A DNA stretch of 64,000 nucleotides from Taxillus chinensis (lineage: Eukaryota > Streptophyta > Magnoliopsida > Santalales > Loranthaceae), in the NCBI GenBank assembly GCA_023512835.1, contig CM042086.1, positions 3,451,299 through 3,515,298 on the forward strand, read 5' to 3'. The stretch's first letter is position 1. Each line of letters opens with the position of its first letter. The notes beneath the pieces are model-generated. The model saw nothing but the letters and a program-made list of their open reading frames with translations, was not told the DNA's origin and did no database searches. The position numbers and the translations under genes were made by a program. Below are positions 51,401 through 61,700 of this stretch, piece by piece.

Positions 51401-52636
51401 GATAATAATATTGATTAATTGATGAATTAATTCAATACAAAAATAATTGTGGCATAAACCGTTCCCTCGGCATTTCCTTGTAATTTACTTGGTAATGAAA
51501 TTAAATCTGCATGCATGCCTTGTTTTTGTGTTTTTTTGAAGGCATTACAATCTTTTTCTTTAAGGCATCCATATAATCTTTTTCTTTAAGGCATTATAAT
51601 TTACCATTTCAGCATTGTCATTGAATTAGCCATATTCATGCCTTAATGAAGCTTGAAGCTAACTTCTTTAACTCTGTCCAAATTCTTCCAACTCCCAGAC
51701 TATGCAGTTCAAAAGATGATATGGATGGTTCATGCTATATTAACTTTTTATTTCATCACATCTATTCCTATTACAAAACACGTTAAAAAAACATGATTTA
51801 TATTCCACAATTTCCATTTAATCCAATGACATTTTCCCTCACTGCTTAGTGCTTTGCTCCTCCTTCATTAGAAAAAGACGTGGAGTTGAAGATATACAAA
51901 AATCTAATTTTAAATTTTATTTGTAAAACAGTTGGATGAAGTGGACATGGGAATGACATACGAGGAACTCTCAGCCTATGGAAGATTGCGTAAGATTTTA
52001 CGTTGCGGTCCTGTATCCATGTTCCAGGTTTGCTTTTAGAATTTAAAACCAACTTAATGATAGGACGAATCCTTACTAAGTTAACACCAATTAACATGCA
52101 CACCCTCCGTAGTTTGGACAGGGGTCCGTCCAATTGTAGCTATTCCCATGTATTTATTTACAAGCGATCACTTTTCATATGTATTGCTGCGCCGCAGAAT
52201 CTTTGCTACAAATGGGGTGCAAGGCTAACCCCATCGGAAGTGGCTGAGAAAGTGAAGCACTTCTTCAAGTACTACTCAATCAATCGACACAAAATGACTG
52301 TACTTACACCTTCCTATCACGCTGAGGTTTCGTATCATCTTCACCTTAAACATAACAGAGTTTGTCCTTCTCGTGTATTGAAATTTTCCACTGGACTCTT
52401 TTTCTTTTTTTGGTTAACCGTCCTTGTATTTCATACAGAGTTATTCACCTGAGGACAACAGATTTGATCTTCGCCAGTTTCTCTACAATGCAAGATGGCC
52501 ATATCAATTTCGTAAGATTGATGAACTTGTACAAAAGCTGGATGGGGATGAAGTTGTTGCCCCTGAATTTAATGACCAGGACCCAGGAATCGAAGTAGTG
52601 GCTGCAGGCGCTGGAAATTCTAAAGCTGGGCTTTAA
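43607..52636 (+). CDS. NADS: Glutamine-dependent NAD+ synthetase, 13 exons
   Basis: Makes NAD+ from nicotinic acid adenine dinucleotide, ATP and glutamine, the last step of de novo and salvage NAD synthesis, in the cytosol. Exons: 43607-43800, 44487-44792, 45171-45394, 46135-46238, 46781-46915, 47846-48014, 48609-48744, 48973-49111, 50547-50723, 51101-51268, 51932-52027, 52198-52326 and 52439-52636. All borders are GT-AG and in phase, giving 724 residues, as in other plants. The N-terminal nitrilase-type glutaminase keeps the triad: E44 in [10 protein letters not shown]113 in [10 protein letters not shown] and C174 in EICEEL. The C-terminal synthetase has the ATP pyrophosphatase loop SGGADSS (356-362) and [20 protein letters not shown]. 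The start [18 protein letters not shown] is the usual eukaryotic one. The gene looks fully functional. Introns 3 and 8 host transposon copies. Confidence 0.97.
45419..45474. repeat. (AT)n(AG)n compound microsatellite
   Basis: TA units followed by a long AG run, in NAD synthetase intron 3 just after the exon 3 donor. Confidence 0.9.
45727..46070. mobile_element. Tourist-like MITE in NAD synthetase intron 3
   Basis: 344 bp. Terminal inverted repeats are GAGTATCTCTAATAG (left) and, inverted, GAGCATCTCCATTAG (right). A TTA trinucleotide is duplicated directly outside both ends (45724-45726 and 46071-46073). This is the target preference of PIF/Harbinger-mobilised MITEs. It has no coding capacity. 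Confidence 0.75.
49149..50167. mobile_element. Non-autonomous DNA element in NAD synthetase intron 8
   Basis: About 1.0 kb with end sequences TAGTCAAAGGCGC (left) and, inverted, TAGTCAAAACACC (right). The left end carries the GGCGCACTTAAG motif also found in the 31154 element. It fills most of the 1.4 kb intron 8. The interior has short frames without a recognised protein. Confidence 0.45.
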
Positions 52637-54222
52637 TTAAAGAAGTTAGCTTCAAGCTCGCAGTCAGAGTTAATCAGATGCAATTCGCAAATGAAGTTTT
52701 TATTTGGTATTACTGTATTATTGCCATAGTAATTTAGGCCATCAAACTAATAGATGCCGGAAAGGCAGGCCGGGGAGCTTACTTGCATCCCATCAAATTT
52801 CTTGCCTACCTTTCCTCCAATTTGTTGTAGTGCCATTGTTTCTGTCATCATGTCTTTTGCTAATTTCAATACAAAAAGGATCACAGCATCTAATGTGGCG
52901 CAAAGCTAAATAAAAACTTGCTATTGGGCCAATTTGTCAATGCTTCTACAAATGTGCTTGTTTTATTAAATATTTTTGTTAGGAAGTAGTTTTTTTTTAT
53001 AAATTAAAACTATTTATTCATTCTTCATCCTTTTACATCCTGGTAATAGTTCTGAATTGGGGGGGGGGGGGGGGGGGGTTGGTGTGGGTTTGAGAGACGT
53101 GGATGGAAAGTATATCAAACTATATATATGTATATCAAATTATATGAGTTTCATATCACTATATCATATATTTATCAAATTACGTAATTAAAGATGATTA
53201 TGGCTAATTCAATGACAATGCTGAAATGGTAATCAATGAGGTAAACCCTTATTTCATTGTACCAATCAAGCTATAGTGTCAATTATCCTTGTTGGCAAGC
53301 TCAAGTGAGGTAGTTTTATCATCGACATGGGTTTATAGTTGCATGAGATGACTTGTAATTTGCTATAATGGGAGGTGCTAATACATGTGTTTATAAGGAG
53401 GAATATGAATTTATGGTGTTAGAAGGTGAAAGCCACCAAGATTACATATACTTTGGTCAAAAGTGTTATTACCTGTGCTTAGGAAGGTGCAATAAATTTG
53501 GTGTAGTTGTCCAAACAATTGGTGTGCGGTTGATAAATACATTATATATTTGTGGATTTAAAGTTAAAATTCACATGGCAGTTTAGTGAGTGATGATTAT
53601 AGAACATTCTAAGGTATGGCTTCGCTCTACTGAACGTTAGGTTTTACAAATGACAGATACTTGCCCTTTGAGATCAATGTAGCAAAAAGATTCAATTATG
53701 TTTTCCGTCTCTCAACTGTCACGTCTCCATGGCGATACCTCCTTACATAACAAATTTCCAGTTGGGGCCATCAGGTTTAAAATAGTATAGGAAGTTTTGG
53801 TGAGGCTTATAATGTAGTGGCACATTTTATCTTCATCAAAAGACACACATCAGGTGCAGAGTAAACTGGTTGGAATTTGTAGTTTGTAATCAGAAACAAC
53901 ATATTATTGAGAAAAAGATCAAGCATTCTGAATCAAGAGCTTGGAGAGTGAGAGAAGCCACAAACTGTGAAGCATTTTGTAATTAGGCGGAAGCTCTGGC
54001 TCCGCCTCAAGTTCCTTCAACAACAACAACTGCTTTGTCCCTTGGCTCTCCTCTCGGTCCCAGTCCTGTGAGTCATTGTTTGAAGGCAAACAATTTTTTT
54101 TCGTGGTCATTAGTTGATTTAGAAGTGACATGCTTGAAATTATGCATTAATTTGAAGTATTTCATGCTTTTTGGAGGCATATATTACATACAATTTTTAT
54201 TTTTTATTTACTTGCTAATCAA
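52637..54222. other. NAD synthetase 3' flank and intergenic DNA
   Basis: The 3' UTR probably ends near 52880-52910. A 20-base G homopolymer lies at 53059-53078. A minus-strand frame at 53931-54067 begins after an AG and ends at a stop, reading QDWDREESQGTKQLLLLKEL at its start. It could be a last-exon relic, but I do not recognise it. Confidence 0.45.
53059..53078. repeat. 20-base G homopolymer
   Basis: Uninterrupted G run between NAD synthetase and the Harbinger-like region. Confidence 0.9.
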
Positions 54223-54464
54223 ATTAAGTGTTTGGTAAAGTTTAAAAAAGATACTTATTAATTAAAGTTTTTGCTTTTTCTTAATAAAAGCCTGAATCAA
54301 TTTTAAAGTTGCTTTTAAAAAAGCCCGCATTCGTTGCTTTTAACCAAGAAGCAGTTTTAAAATTTTTAAATACCAATTTTATCCTCCCTTTACATACGAT
54401 GCGTACGTTTTACACTCCAATTCGAAAACCCTACGCCCAGGGAGCATCAACCTTCCTCGCTCCT

Positions 54465-54665
54465 CAGCCTTAGCAGCACCAGCGGCAGCCTCCACCAAGC
54501 ACCAGCGGCAGCCTCTTCCTCAACGCCTCCACCTCCACCAAGCACCAGCGACACCAACCAAGCACCAACGACAACCTCTTCCTCAACGCCTCCACCGGGC
54601 ACTAGCAGCACGACAGCCTCTTCCTCAATGCCTCCACCTCCACTAAGCACCAACAACAGCCAACC
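54465..54665. repeat. Degenerate minisatellite, CACCAGC/CCTCCACC type
   Basis: Imperfect units containing CTCCACCAAGCACCAGCG and CAGCCTCTTCCTCAACGCC recur five to six times. It directly precedes the transposase remnant. Confidence 0.75.
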
Positions 54666-54674
54666 AAGGATGAT

Positions 54675-54950
54675 CGTACGTTCGGTATATGGAAGAAAAA
54701 ATAAAAGATTTTAAGAGACATGCCTTCTTATTCATTTGAAAAACAAGTAAAAATAGTTATTGCAACTATAACTTTGCACAACTACATAAGGAGGCATACC
54801 AAGGATGATTGTCATTTCACCAAAATCATTGATAACTATGGAAGAATTAAAGATAATGATGGTGTTGAACCTCTTATTACCGGTGTGACAAGATCACTTG
54901 AAATGGATGCTATGAGAGATGTTATTGCTCAAAGTTTGATGGGAATGTGA
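54675..54950 (+). pseudogene. C-terminal remnant of a PIF/Harbinger DDE transposase
   Basis: Reads RTFGIWKKK, then a premature stop (TAA, 54702-54704), then KILRDMPSYSFEKQVKIVIA and TLHNYIRRH, and ends at a natural-looking TGA (54948-54950). This is the C-terminal end of plant Harbinger nucleases (DDE_Tnp_4), where a tryptophan codon normally stands at the stop position. The catalytic core is absent. Confidence 0.8.
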
Positions 54951-55180
54951 TTTTTAATTTTTAATGTAACAGATTTTTTTATGCAGTTTTGTTAGATGCT
55001 ATGTATTTGGATTTTTTTGGGCAGTTTTTATGCAGTTTTTGAATTTTTTATGCAGTTTTTTGGAAGAACTGCAGTTTTTGGAATATCATACAGAAAGTTA
55101 GTGTTGTAGTTTTTCAGAATTTGAATAAATGCATTTTGGAATAACAGCTTTTTTTTGCTGCAAAAGTTCTATCCAGTGAT

Positions 55181-55579
55181 CTAATGACCATGCAGTTTTG
55201 TCAACTGAAAATGAAGATGTAGAAGGAACCATGGATTTGGCCATTTGGGCTCATTAAAAATGCTGAAATAACTGAGTACAAACAAACTATTTAAAAAATT
55301 CAGGCACTTTATAGGGGTTATGTACTTATACAGATGACATTTTCCTGTTAATAAAAAATACAACAAAGGCTTAAGCTCCATGTTCTTGTGCAGTCTGAAG
55401 GCATTCCATCTCCACCAGAGCTGCCCCAGAGCTGCCATTAGCATGGAAATTATTGAAAGAAATATTCCAGTCCCAGCTCGAACAATATGGAATGCTGAAT
55501 TGGACCAGTCCAGCCAGCAATCTTCCCCCCTTATTCTAGTGCATGATACCTGAACCAAATTACAACCAATAAAATGCAT
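55181..55579 (-). other. Unidentified open frame with hydrophobic segment
   Basis: A 132-codon minus-strand frame following a plausible acceptor (CAG before GTATCATGCAC). It includes IRGEDCWLDWSNSAFHIV and a hydrophobic stretch GIFLSIISMLMAALGQLWW. I do not recognise it. It may be an exon of another captured or decayed gene, or chance. Confidence 0.3.
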
Positions 55580-55900
55580 GTTATATTATGGGCACGTAAT
55601 CCACCACAGTAATACAAAGTGTGCCTTTTCACTGCATTACCATAGCATAATACTGATAATGCAGCTACCCTGTCATATAATCACAAACATTAAAATTTCA
55701 AAATCCCACACTAAAGCCTAAACAGGCTAATAAAGGAAGATATGCCAGCTAACTTTTCAAAATAATAAATTTTGCACATATCTCGTACGGGTTCAATATA
55801 TTGTAGCATCTGATATTTGATTCTGAAGCTGAAAACACTGGCCAAAACAAATTAAAGTGCTCACACTGCAGCAAAAGGAAATGCAGTCACGGTAAATATT

Positions 55901-56203
55901 GGGGCTAGCATGCTTATCCCAGATGAGCACATTAATGACAACAGTAAGAAACTTATTAAACACTCCAGTCACGGTAAATGCAGTGGCTGAGTCTGCCTTT
56001 ATAGCAGCAAAGCCAAAGAAGCTGATGAGCAGGTCAAACACACAAGACAATAAAACTGCAAAAAAGGCTCCATGCTCAATCCAACTCCCAGAATTGGATC
56101 CTAAGGCCTCATAAACCTCAGCGTTCTCTCCGGTGATCACCCACAATACGGGGGCCATTATCAAGGATAGGAAATTATTGTACAACACAAAACCCCAATT
56201 GTT
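55901..56203 (-). pseudogene. GDP-fucose transporter (GONST4/GFT1-like) gene fragment
   Basis: 101 codons, from NNWGFVLYNNFLSL to INVLIWDKHASP, match the C-terminal third of plant GDP-fucose/GDP-mannose-type Golgi nucleotide-sugar transporters, including FTVTGVFNKFLTVVINVL. Everything N-terminal to it (six or so membrane spans) and the final exon are missing. Positions usually invariant are changed (for example FAAIKADSATAF). The reading frame is open but the piece cannot make a transporter. It lies antisense to the transposase remnant. A 14-base match (ATTTACCGTGACTG) just after the fragment repeats part of its own sequence. Confidence 0.8.
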
Positions 56204-56818
56204 GAGCGCCCAGGAGTACTGCTTTGCGCTTTCTAATCAGATCGAAGACATTTCTCTTCTTTAATTTTGGTTTCAACCACTCAGAAATCTCAAGATTTAT
56301 TCAGTAAACCCTCCCTCGCACACACACTCGCCAATTCAACACTGCAACATTGCAATATAATAGAAAAGTAATCAATCAACAATCGATCGAGGACTCGGGG
56401 ATGACAAGAAATGAAGGAAACCGTGTCGGGTGGTTGGGATTGGGCACAGCTCTTAGACAGCTCGCGTTGTACCGGCCCCTGATGACGGGGTTAGGCGGCG
56501 GGGTTGGGCGATGGGCTTGGGGGCGTCGTTGGGTTATAAGAAAAAAATATATATTAAAAATTAAAATAATAAAAAAATATTTTTGACTTTTTATATCTCT
56601 ACAAGAATTTTATTTTAATTTATCAAACACCTATTATCCTGTTTTAAATTTTACACTACTTTTAAAATCATATTTTACCAAATACTTATCTCGCTTATTT
56701 TTACAAAGCTTTTTTTCTCGAAAAAATAACTAAAATCAAATTTTTCTTAAAAGCGCAAAGATTACCAAACTAAGTCATTGTCTTGCATTACTATCATATA
56801 TTATATAACAATAACTTT

Positions 56819-56837
56819 GGGGGGGGGGGGGGGGGGG
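56819..56837. repeat. 19-base G homopolymer
   Basis: Uninterrupted G run just outside the right end of the Harbinger-like region. Confidence 0.9.
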
Positions 56838-56999
56838 TTTAGGTATTAGCAATTGCTTATGTATCAATTTTTTTTTGTTTAAATCGCTTAAATTTCTATG
56901 GCCCTAAATGATCCTAGATGAAAGTATGGTTATTAACTTTTGACCTTACATGTATTTCTTGTGAGAAACAACAAAGTTAAAGAATTAAAAGGTTGGAAC

Positions 57000-57110
57000 A
57001 AGCCCTCATGAGTTGATCTAGTGGCGTTAGTCAAACAAGCCTCAAAAGACCTCAAGTCTCGGATTCGACTTTCTTATGTGGCAAATATATGTTCTAAAAA
57101 AATGTTGAAA
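57000..57110 (+). mobile_element. SINE-like element
   Basis: A-box-like TGATCTAGTGG at 57014-57024 and B-box-like GGATTCGACTT at 57061-57071. The limits are unclear. Confidence 0.5.
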
Positions 57111-57401
57111 TAATACTTATGCAATAGATATGAAGATGTGATAAAATGTAGTTATGAAGATATGACAAGATGTGATAGTAAGACACTATTAAGATCTGAA
57201 GGGAGATGCCGTTATTAAGTGTTATATAGCAAAAACCTCGTAAGGGTTGTCTTCTTTTCTTTTTATTTAAAAATGTATTAGTTATTTTCGTGTAAATAAA
57301 TTAAAAATAAATTGTTTTGTTACACAAATTTTTAACAATCAAACATACCGTGTTATTTTTTTCCCATGCTAAGCACACATATCGCGGGTGCAAAGGATCA
57401 C

Positions 57402-57824
57402 TTAGGGCACTAGCAGCAGCTACCCAATTAGTTTCCCCAAATTTACAGTTTTAAACTACTTTTTGCTTCCCTATACAAATATACATCACAACAGATTTCC
57501 TAAATCAAACTTTATATTATTAAAATAATATTTTATATTATTTATTTTATTTAATAATAATTTTTTTATAAATTAATATGAAATAAAAGTTAATGTTATG
57601 AGAAATGTGAAAGAGAGAGGTGAGAGAAAATTTTAAAATATAATTTAATAATTATAGGAAATGAATAGTACTTTCAATATATTGGAAAACACTGTACAAA
57701 TCATATAGAGAAAGTTAAATATAGGACATCTGCTGTGGGAATGATTTTATGATTTTTTAACTTTTTTTTTCCTTAAATTTAAGGAAACAGACTTATATAG
57801 GGAATCTGCTACTAGTGCTCCTAA
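57402..57824. mobile_element. MITE, copy 1 (upstream of BAM9)
   Basis: Terminal inverted repeats TTAGGGCACTAGCAGCAG (left) and, inverted, TTAGGAGCACTAGTAGCAG (right). It is about 420 bp, AT-rich and non-coding. Its right half (57595-57824) is the reverse complement of the partial copy at 63774-64000. Confidence 0.75.
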
Positions 57825-58700
57825 CAAATAAAAGTAAGGGGGGAGAATAACTTTTCGAGTGCATTTGGTTCAACGTAACTCATGAAAAAGCAGTAATAAT
57901 ATTGTGCATTAAAATTAATATATTATTTGAATTATAATATTAATAGTATATATAGTTAAGGTATTAATTTGGTGATAATATTATTAATTATTTTGTACAC
58001 CTTTATCTGATGAACAAAAATTCACCATTTTTTTCTTTCTTTGTTTTATTCTCTGAGAGTTCACAGTAAAATAGTCAAATGTTTTAATAAATTTACCCAG
58101 AAATAACATTGACTAATAAGAACATTCACAATAGCTCCTTCAACAATATATTTTTTTAAAATTTAAAGAAATTTTTAAATTTTGAATAAAAAAATACCCT
58201 ACATTAGGTACTTCAAACTTTAAAATTTATAGAATAAAAATAAAAATTGGAGAGAAATCCTATAGTTGGATGATCACTATTTATCATCTAGATATTTTTT
58301 TTTGATATATATGCACTTTTGATGGGTTATAATAAATAAAAGTAATAAAAATTAGCAAATATAAAAAATTTATAATTTAAAAAAATAGAAATAGAGATAG
58401 AGAATGAAAGATAGAAAATAGATATAGAATATATAGGAATGAATATTATGAAATTAAAACGAATCTTCTAAATCACTTGAAATATGTATTTTAAGTAAAA
58501 ATTTTATTAAATAAATTTTACTAGCGAAAAAGTTTTCACATTCCACACACCATGAAAATGTGAATAAGCGATTCAGACGCCAACAAATAAGTTTAAGGCT
58601 TAGCAAGTTGAACTTTGAAAGCTTCCTCGTACGTTGCCCCTCTCACTGAGGGAGCTTCCGTATAAGCCAGCATTGGAAACCCTAATCGATATTTCTAGTT
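57825..58700. other. BAM9 upstream region
   Basis: AT-rich DNA and promoter side. A possible MITE end (AACATTCACAATAGCTCC, about 58122) may extend to about 58460. CGTATAAG at about 58659-58666 is a weak TATA candidate 35-40 bases before the start codon. Confidence 0.4.
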
Positions 58701-61700
58701 ATGGCGATTCCTTCGCCATCTGGCCCAACCGTTTCGGCTTCCCTCACCCGAACTAGAGCCCGACCACCTCGGTCTCTCCGACTCTCCTTCCTTGCCGGCA
58801 CCCGCCTCCGGCGGACTTGCCTCGGGGTTTCGTCCCGACTCAGCTCACCGGAGCCCTCTGGCGATCTCCAGTACGAGCTGCACCACGGATTCGCGCCGGA
58901 GCGCCGAAATGGATCTCCAGTGTTCGTTACGTTGCCGGCGGACGCGGTGACTCGGGCGGGACAGGTGCGGAGGCGGAAGGCGCTGGCGCAGACGTTCCGG
59001 GCTCTCGCGGCGGCCGGGGTCGAAGGCTTGGTGATGGAGGTCTGGTGGGGAGTGGTGGAGAGGGACGCGCCTGGGGCTTATGAGTGGGGACCGTATCTGG
59101 AGATCGTTACATTGGCCCGAAGGCTGGGGCTCAAGGTTCGTGCTGTCATGGCGTTTCATCAGTGCGGCTCAGGGCCTGGTGATCCTAACTGGTTGGTAAT
59201 TACTTGACGTGTCAAGTTCCAATTTTTATTCTATGATCAAACATCAATTTAAAATAGCTTGTTAATTTTCTCCCCAAAACAGAAAACCGAATCACAATCA
59301 TTGATTACTAATTAGTGTAAACAAATTACACAATTGAAAGCTATTTTTTTGGATAGAACAGAGTTTGGCTTTTACGTCGCTGGCCACCTTATATTAACCA
59401 CATCATTTCTCATGAGAAATAGCCTGATCACAGACATATTTGGCAGTGGGTTGAATCGGTACTTGGAGACTTCACGGGCCTTCTCAACAGGACTTCTTCT
59501 CCCCCCCCCCCCCCCCCCCCCCTATCAGGGTCGGAAGGCCGGTGTAGTCTAGTTGTAGTGAATACATGTAATACTGATGCCATGTCATTGCAGTATTTGC
59601 AAAAATTTTACATTACCACTTTAGATTAGTGGGTTAATGGGGTCTTTGTTTGGATATCAGTTTTTAGTCTGAATTTTACTTCATCTTCAGAGTCTAGGCC
59701 GCATCTTTATCATTGCATCAATTTTGTTTAAACTGTTTTTAGTTGAATCTAGATTTTGTGGACATGTAAATCTTGGGTGAAGCATGTCTCTACTGATGGA
59801 TATTCTTGCTGAATGATGGAATTTTACTCATTGGCATTACCAAACAAATTGGGTGTGACTGGATGAAGTTTAAGCTTGGTTTGCACCTCCAATGTACCTA
59901 ATTTCTGCATTTTTTTAGTTAAAAGTATTGTTATTTTAACTGATGATTGAATAGTACACATACCTAAATATTTGTATCCCTAATTGACAAATGTCCTCCA
60001 TCTTCCCTGAAATTTCTTCTAGAGCTAGGAGTATCATGATTTACAAGTTCTTTTTGTGTGTGTGAGTGTGTGTGTGTGTGTTCCAAACACAATTTCTAGT
60101 TTATACATGTTAAAGGAAAAGAAGAAGAAGAATTATGCTATGTTATTATGATTTAATAATTACGCATATCGGCATATGTAGTATTAGAGTTAGAATAAGC
60201 CTTATGGATTTGGCTAACCTACCAACAACTAAACTTTCAAATACTCCTCTTAAAGTTAGAACATGGAAAACATTACAACTTGTCCACAAAGAAAACACAA
60301 ATATATCATATTATCTACATTCTCTGACATATATTACATAATAAAGGAAATCTCAATCTTTTGACCAAATCAATCAACATTACTAGATTGTCTTCATCCT
60401 CGGTTGTCTTCATATTCAAATACAACCAGCGTGCAATTATACAACAACCAAAATAACAATAACTATATGCTTCACATATTTTGGATCTCATATTGGTTTC
60501 AATTCAAATGCAATTTCACATAAAATGATGCATGTCAGACTATCATCTCGGTTCCAAATATTTAGATGCAATTGAAAGTGATTAAGACAACAATGAAAGA
60601 GATAGAATACCCTGAGATATCAACGGATCTAGTCAATCATAGTTCCAACATACATGTGTGTGCACTCGCATCATCAGCAAGCACTATATACTCGTCTTCA
60701 AGTTAGTGCACAAACAACATTATAAAGTGATGAAACTAAAGAAGAATAGGTATCAAAAGAGAGCATTCAATTACTATAGAACAACACAATTCTACAACTT
60801 TGGGTTTAAAAAATATAATAGGATAGGGAGAGTGACAGATTAGCCTGCAATAAATTGCTGAAGATTAGAAATTTAGAACCAATTCAAAATATCCCAACTT
60901 TTTTTTTTTTACCTGAATTGAGAGTGCAGTTGCAAATCTAGTAGCCACACTAGTAGCACTACAATGTGGGGGTCTCATTTTGGTAGCCACAATAGATCCA
61001 TCCATTGGCAAGCTGCAGGCACCCCAACAAATGAATGAGCAAAACTAGATCATCCAAGAAAAAAAATCCCAGCTTCCACTTCCAGAACCAGTTCTCAAAA
61101 GATCCATGTCTAAAAAAGCATCAAAAGCCAAAAATTGCGAAGTAAAACCCCAAATCGCATGGTGCCACTTCCTACATCCACTCTCCCATTATTTTGGAAT
61201 CCAAAATAAATCCATATACGAAGAATAAAGATAGATAAAAGTCTGCTAGTGGTGGAAGTGTTGCTCCCACAGTTGTCACCGAGCCTAGGAAAGTGGCTCT
61301 AACACCTTGTTAAGGGAAATGAATAGAAGAATGATGATATGTTATTATGATGTAATGGGTACTTATATATAAGCTTCATTTAGGTTAAGCCTTGTGTAAT
61401 AGGCCCAACTTACTAACATCTTCTAATGTATATCATCATTTGTTCTGTAGTGCAGGAGGTGGTATGAATGATAATGATGATCTATTAATTTTTTGTTTAT
61501 TTGGTTTGATGTTGTCTTTCATTTTATGCTTTGAGTTTGTTGAAATGAAGGTGATCATGCTTTCTGTTTGTAATAGATAACATTAGTTGATTTTCATCTT
61601 TAGATTTTCTGTTCATTTGCTGATGGCTCTTAAACTTTTTCTTGAAGGATTCCTCTCCCAAAATGGGTGTGTGAGGAGATGGACAAAGACCCGGATTTAA

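Larger units (their letters stand above)
54223..56773. mobile_element. Possible PIF/Harbinger-derived element carrying gene fragments
   Basis: The left end reads TTA then AGTGTTTGGTAAAG (from 54224). The right end, inverted, reads TTA then GTTTGGTAATC (to 56773). TTTGGTAA ends with a TTA/TAA target are typical of PIF/Harbinger elements. Inside are the end of a Harbinger-type transposase (+) and an antisense fragment of a GDP-fucose transporter gene (-). The terminal repeats are short and offset by two bases. Further TTTGGTAAA-like motifs near 56625-56690 suggest a composite right end, so the boundaries are tentative. Confidence 0.45.

Noticed and set aside
53931..54067. Last exon of a gene on the minus strand
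   Set aside because: It has an AG acceptor and a stop but no recognisable protein and no confirmed upstream exon. Noted only as a possible relic.
55901..56203. A functional GDP-fucose transporter gene
   Set aside because: Only about a third of the protein is present, without upstream exons or a proper C-terminus, and conserved positions are changed.
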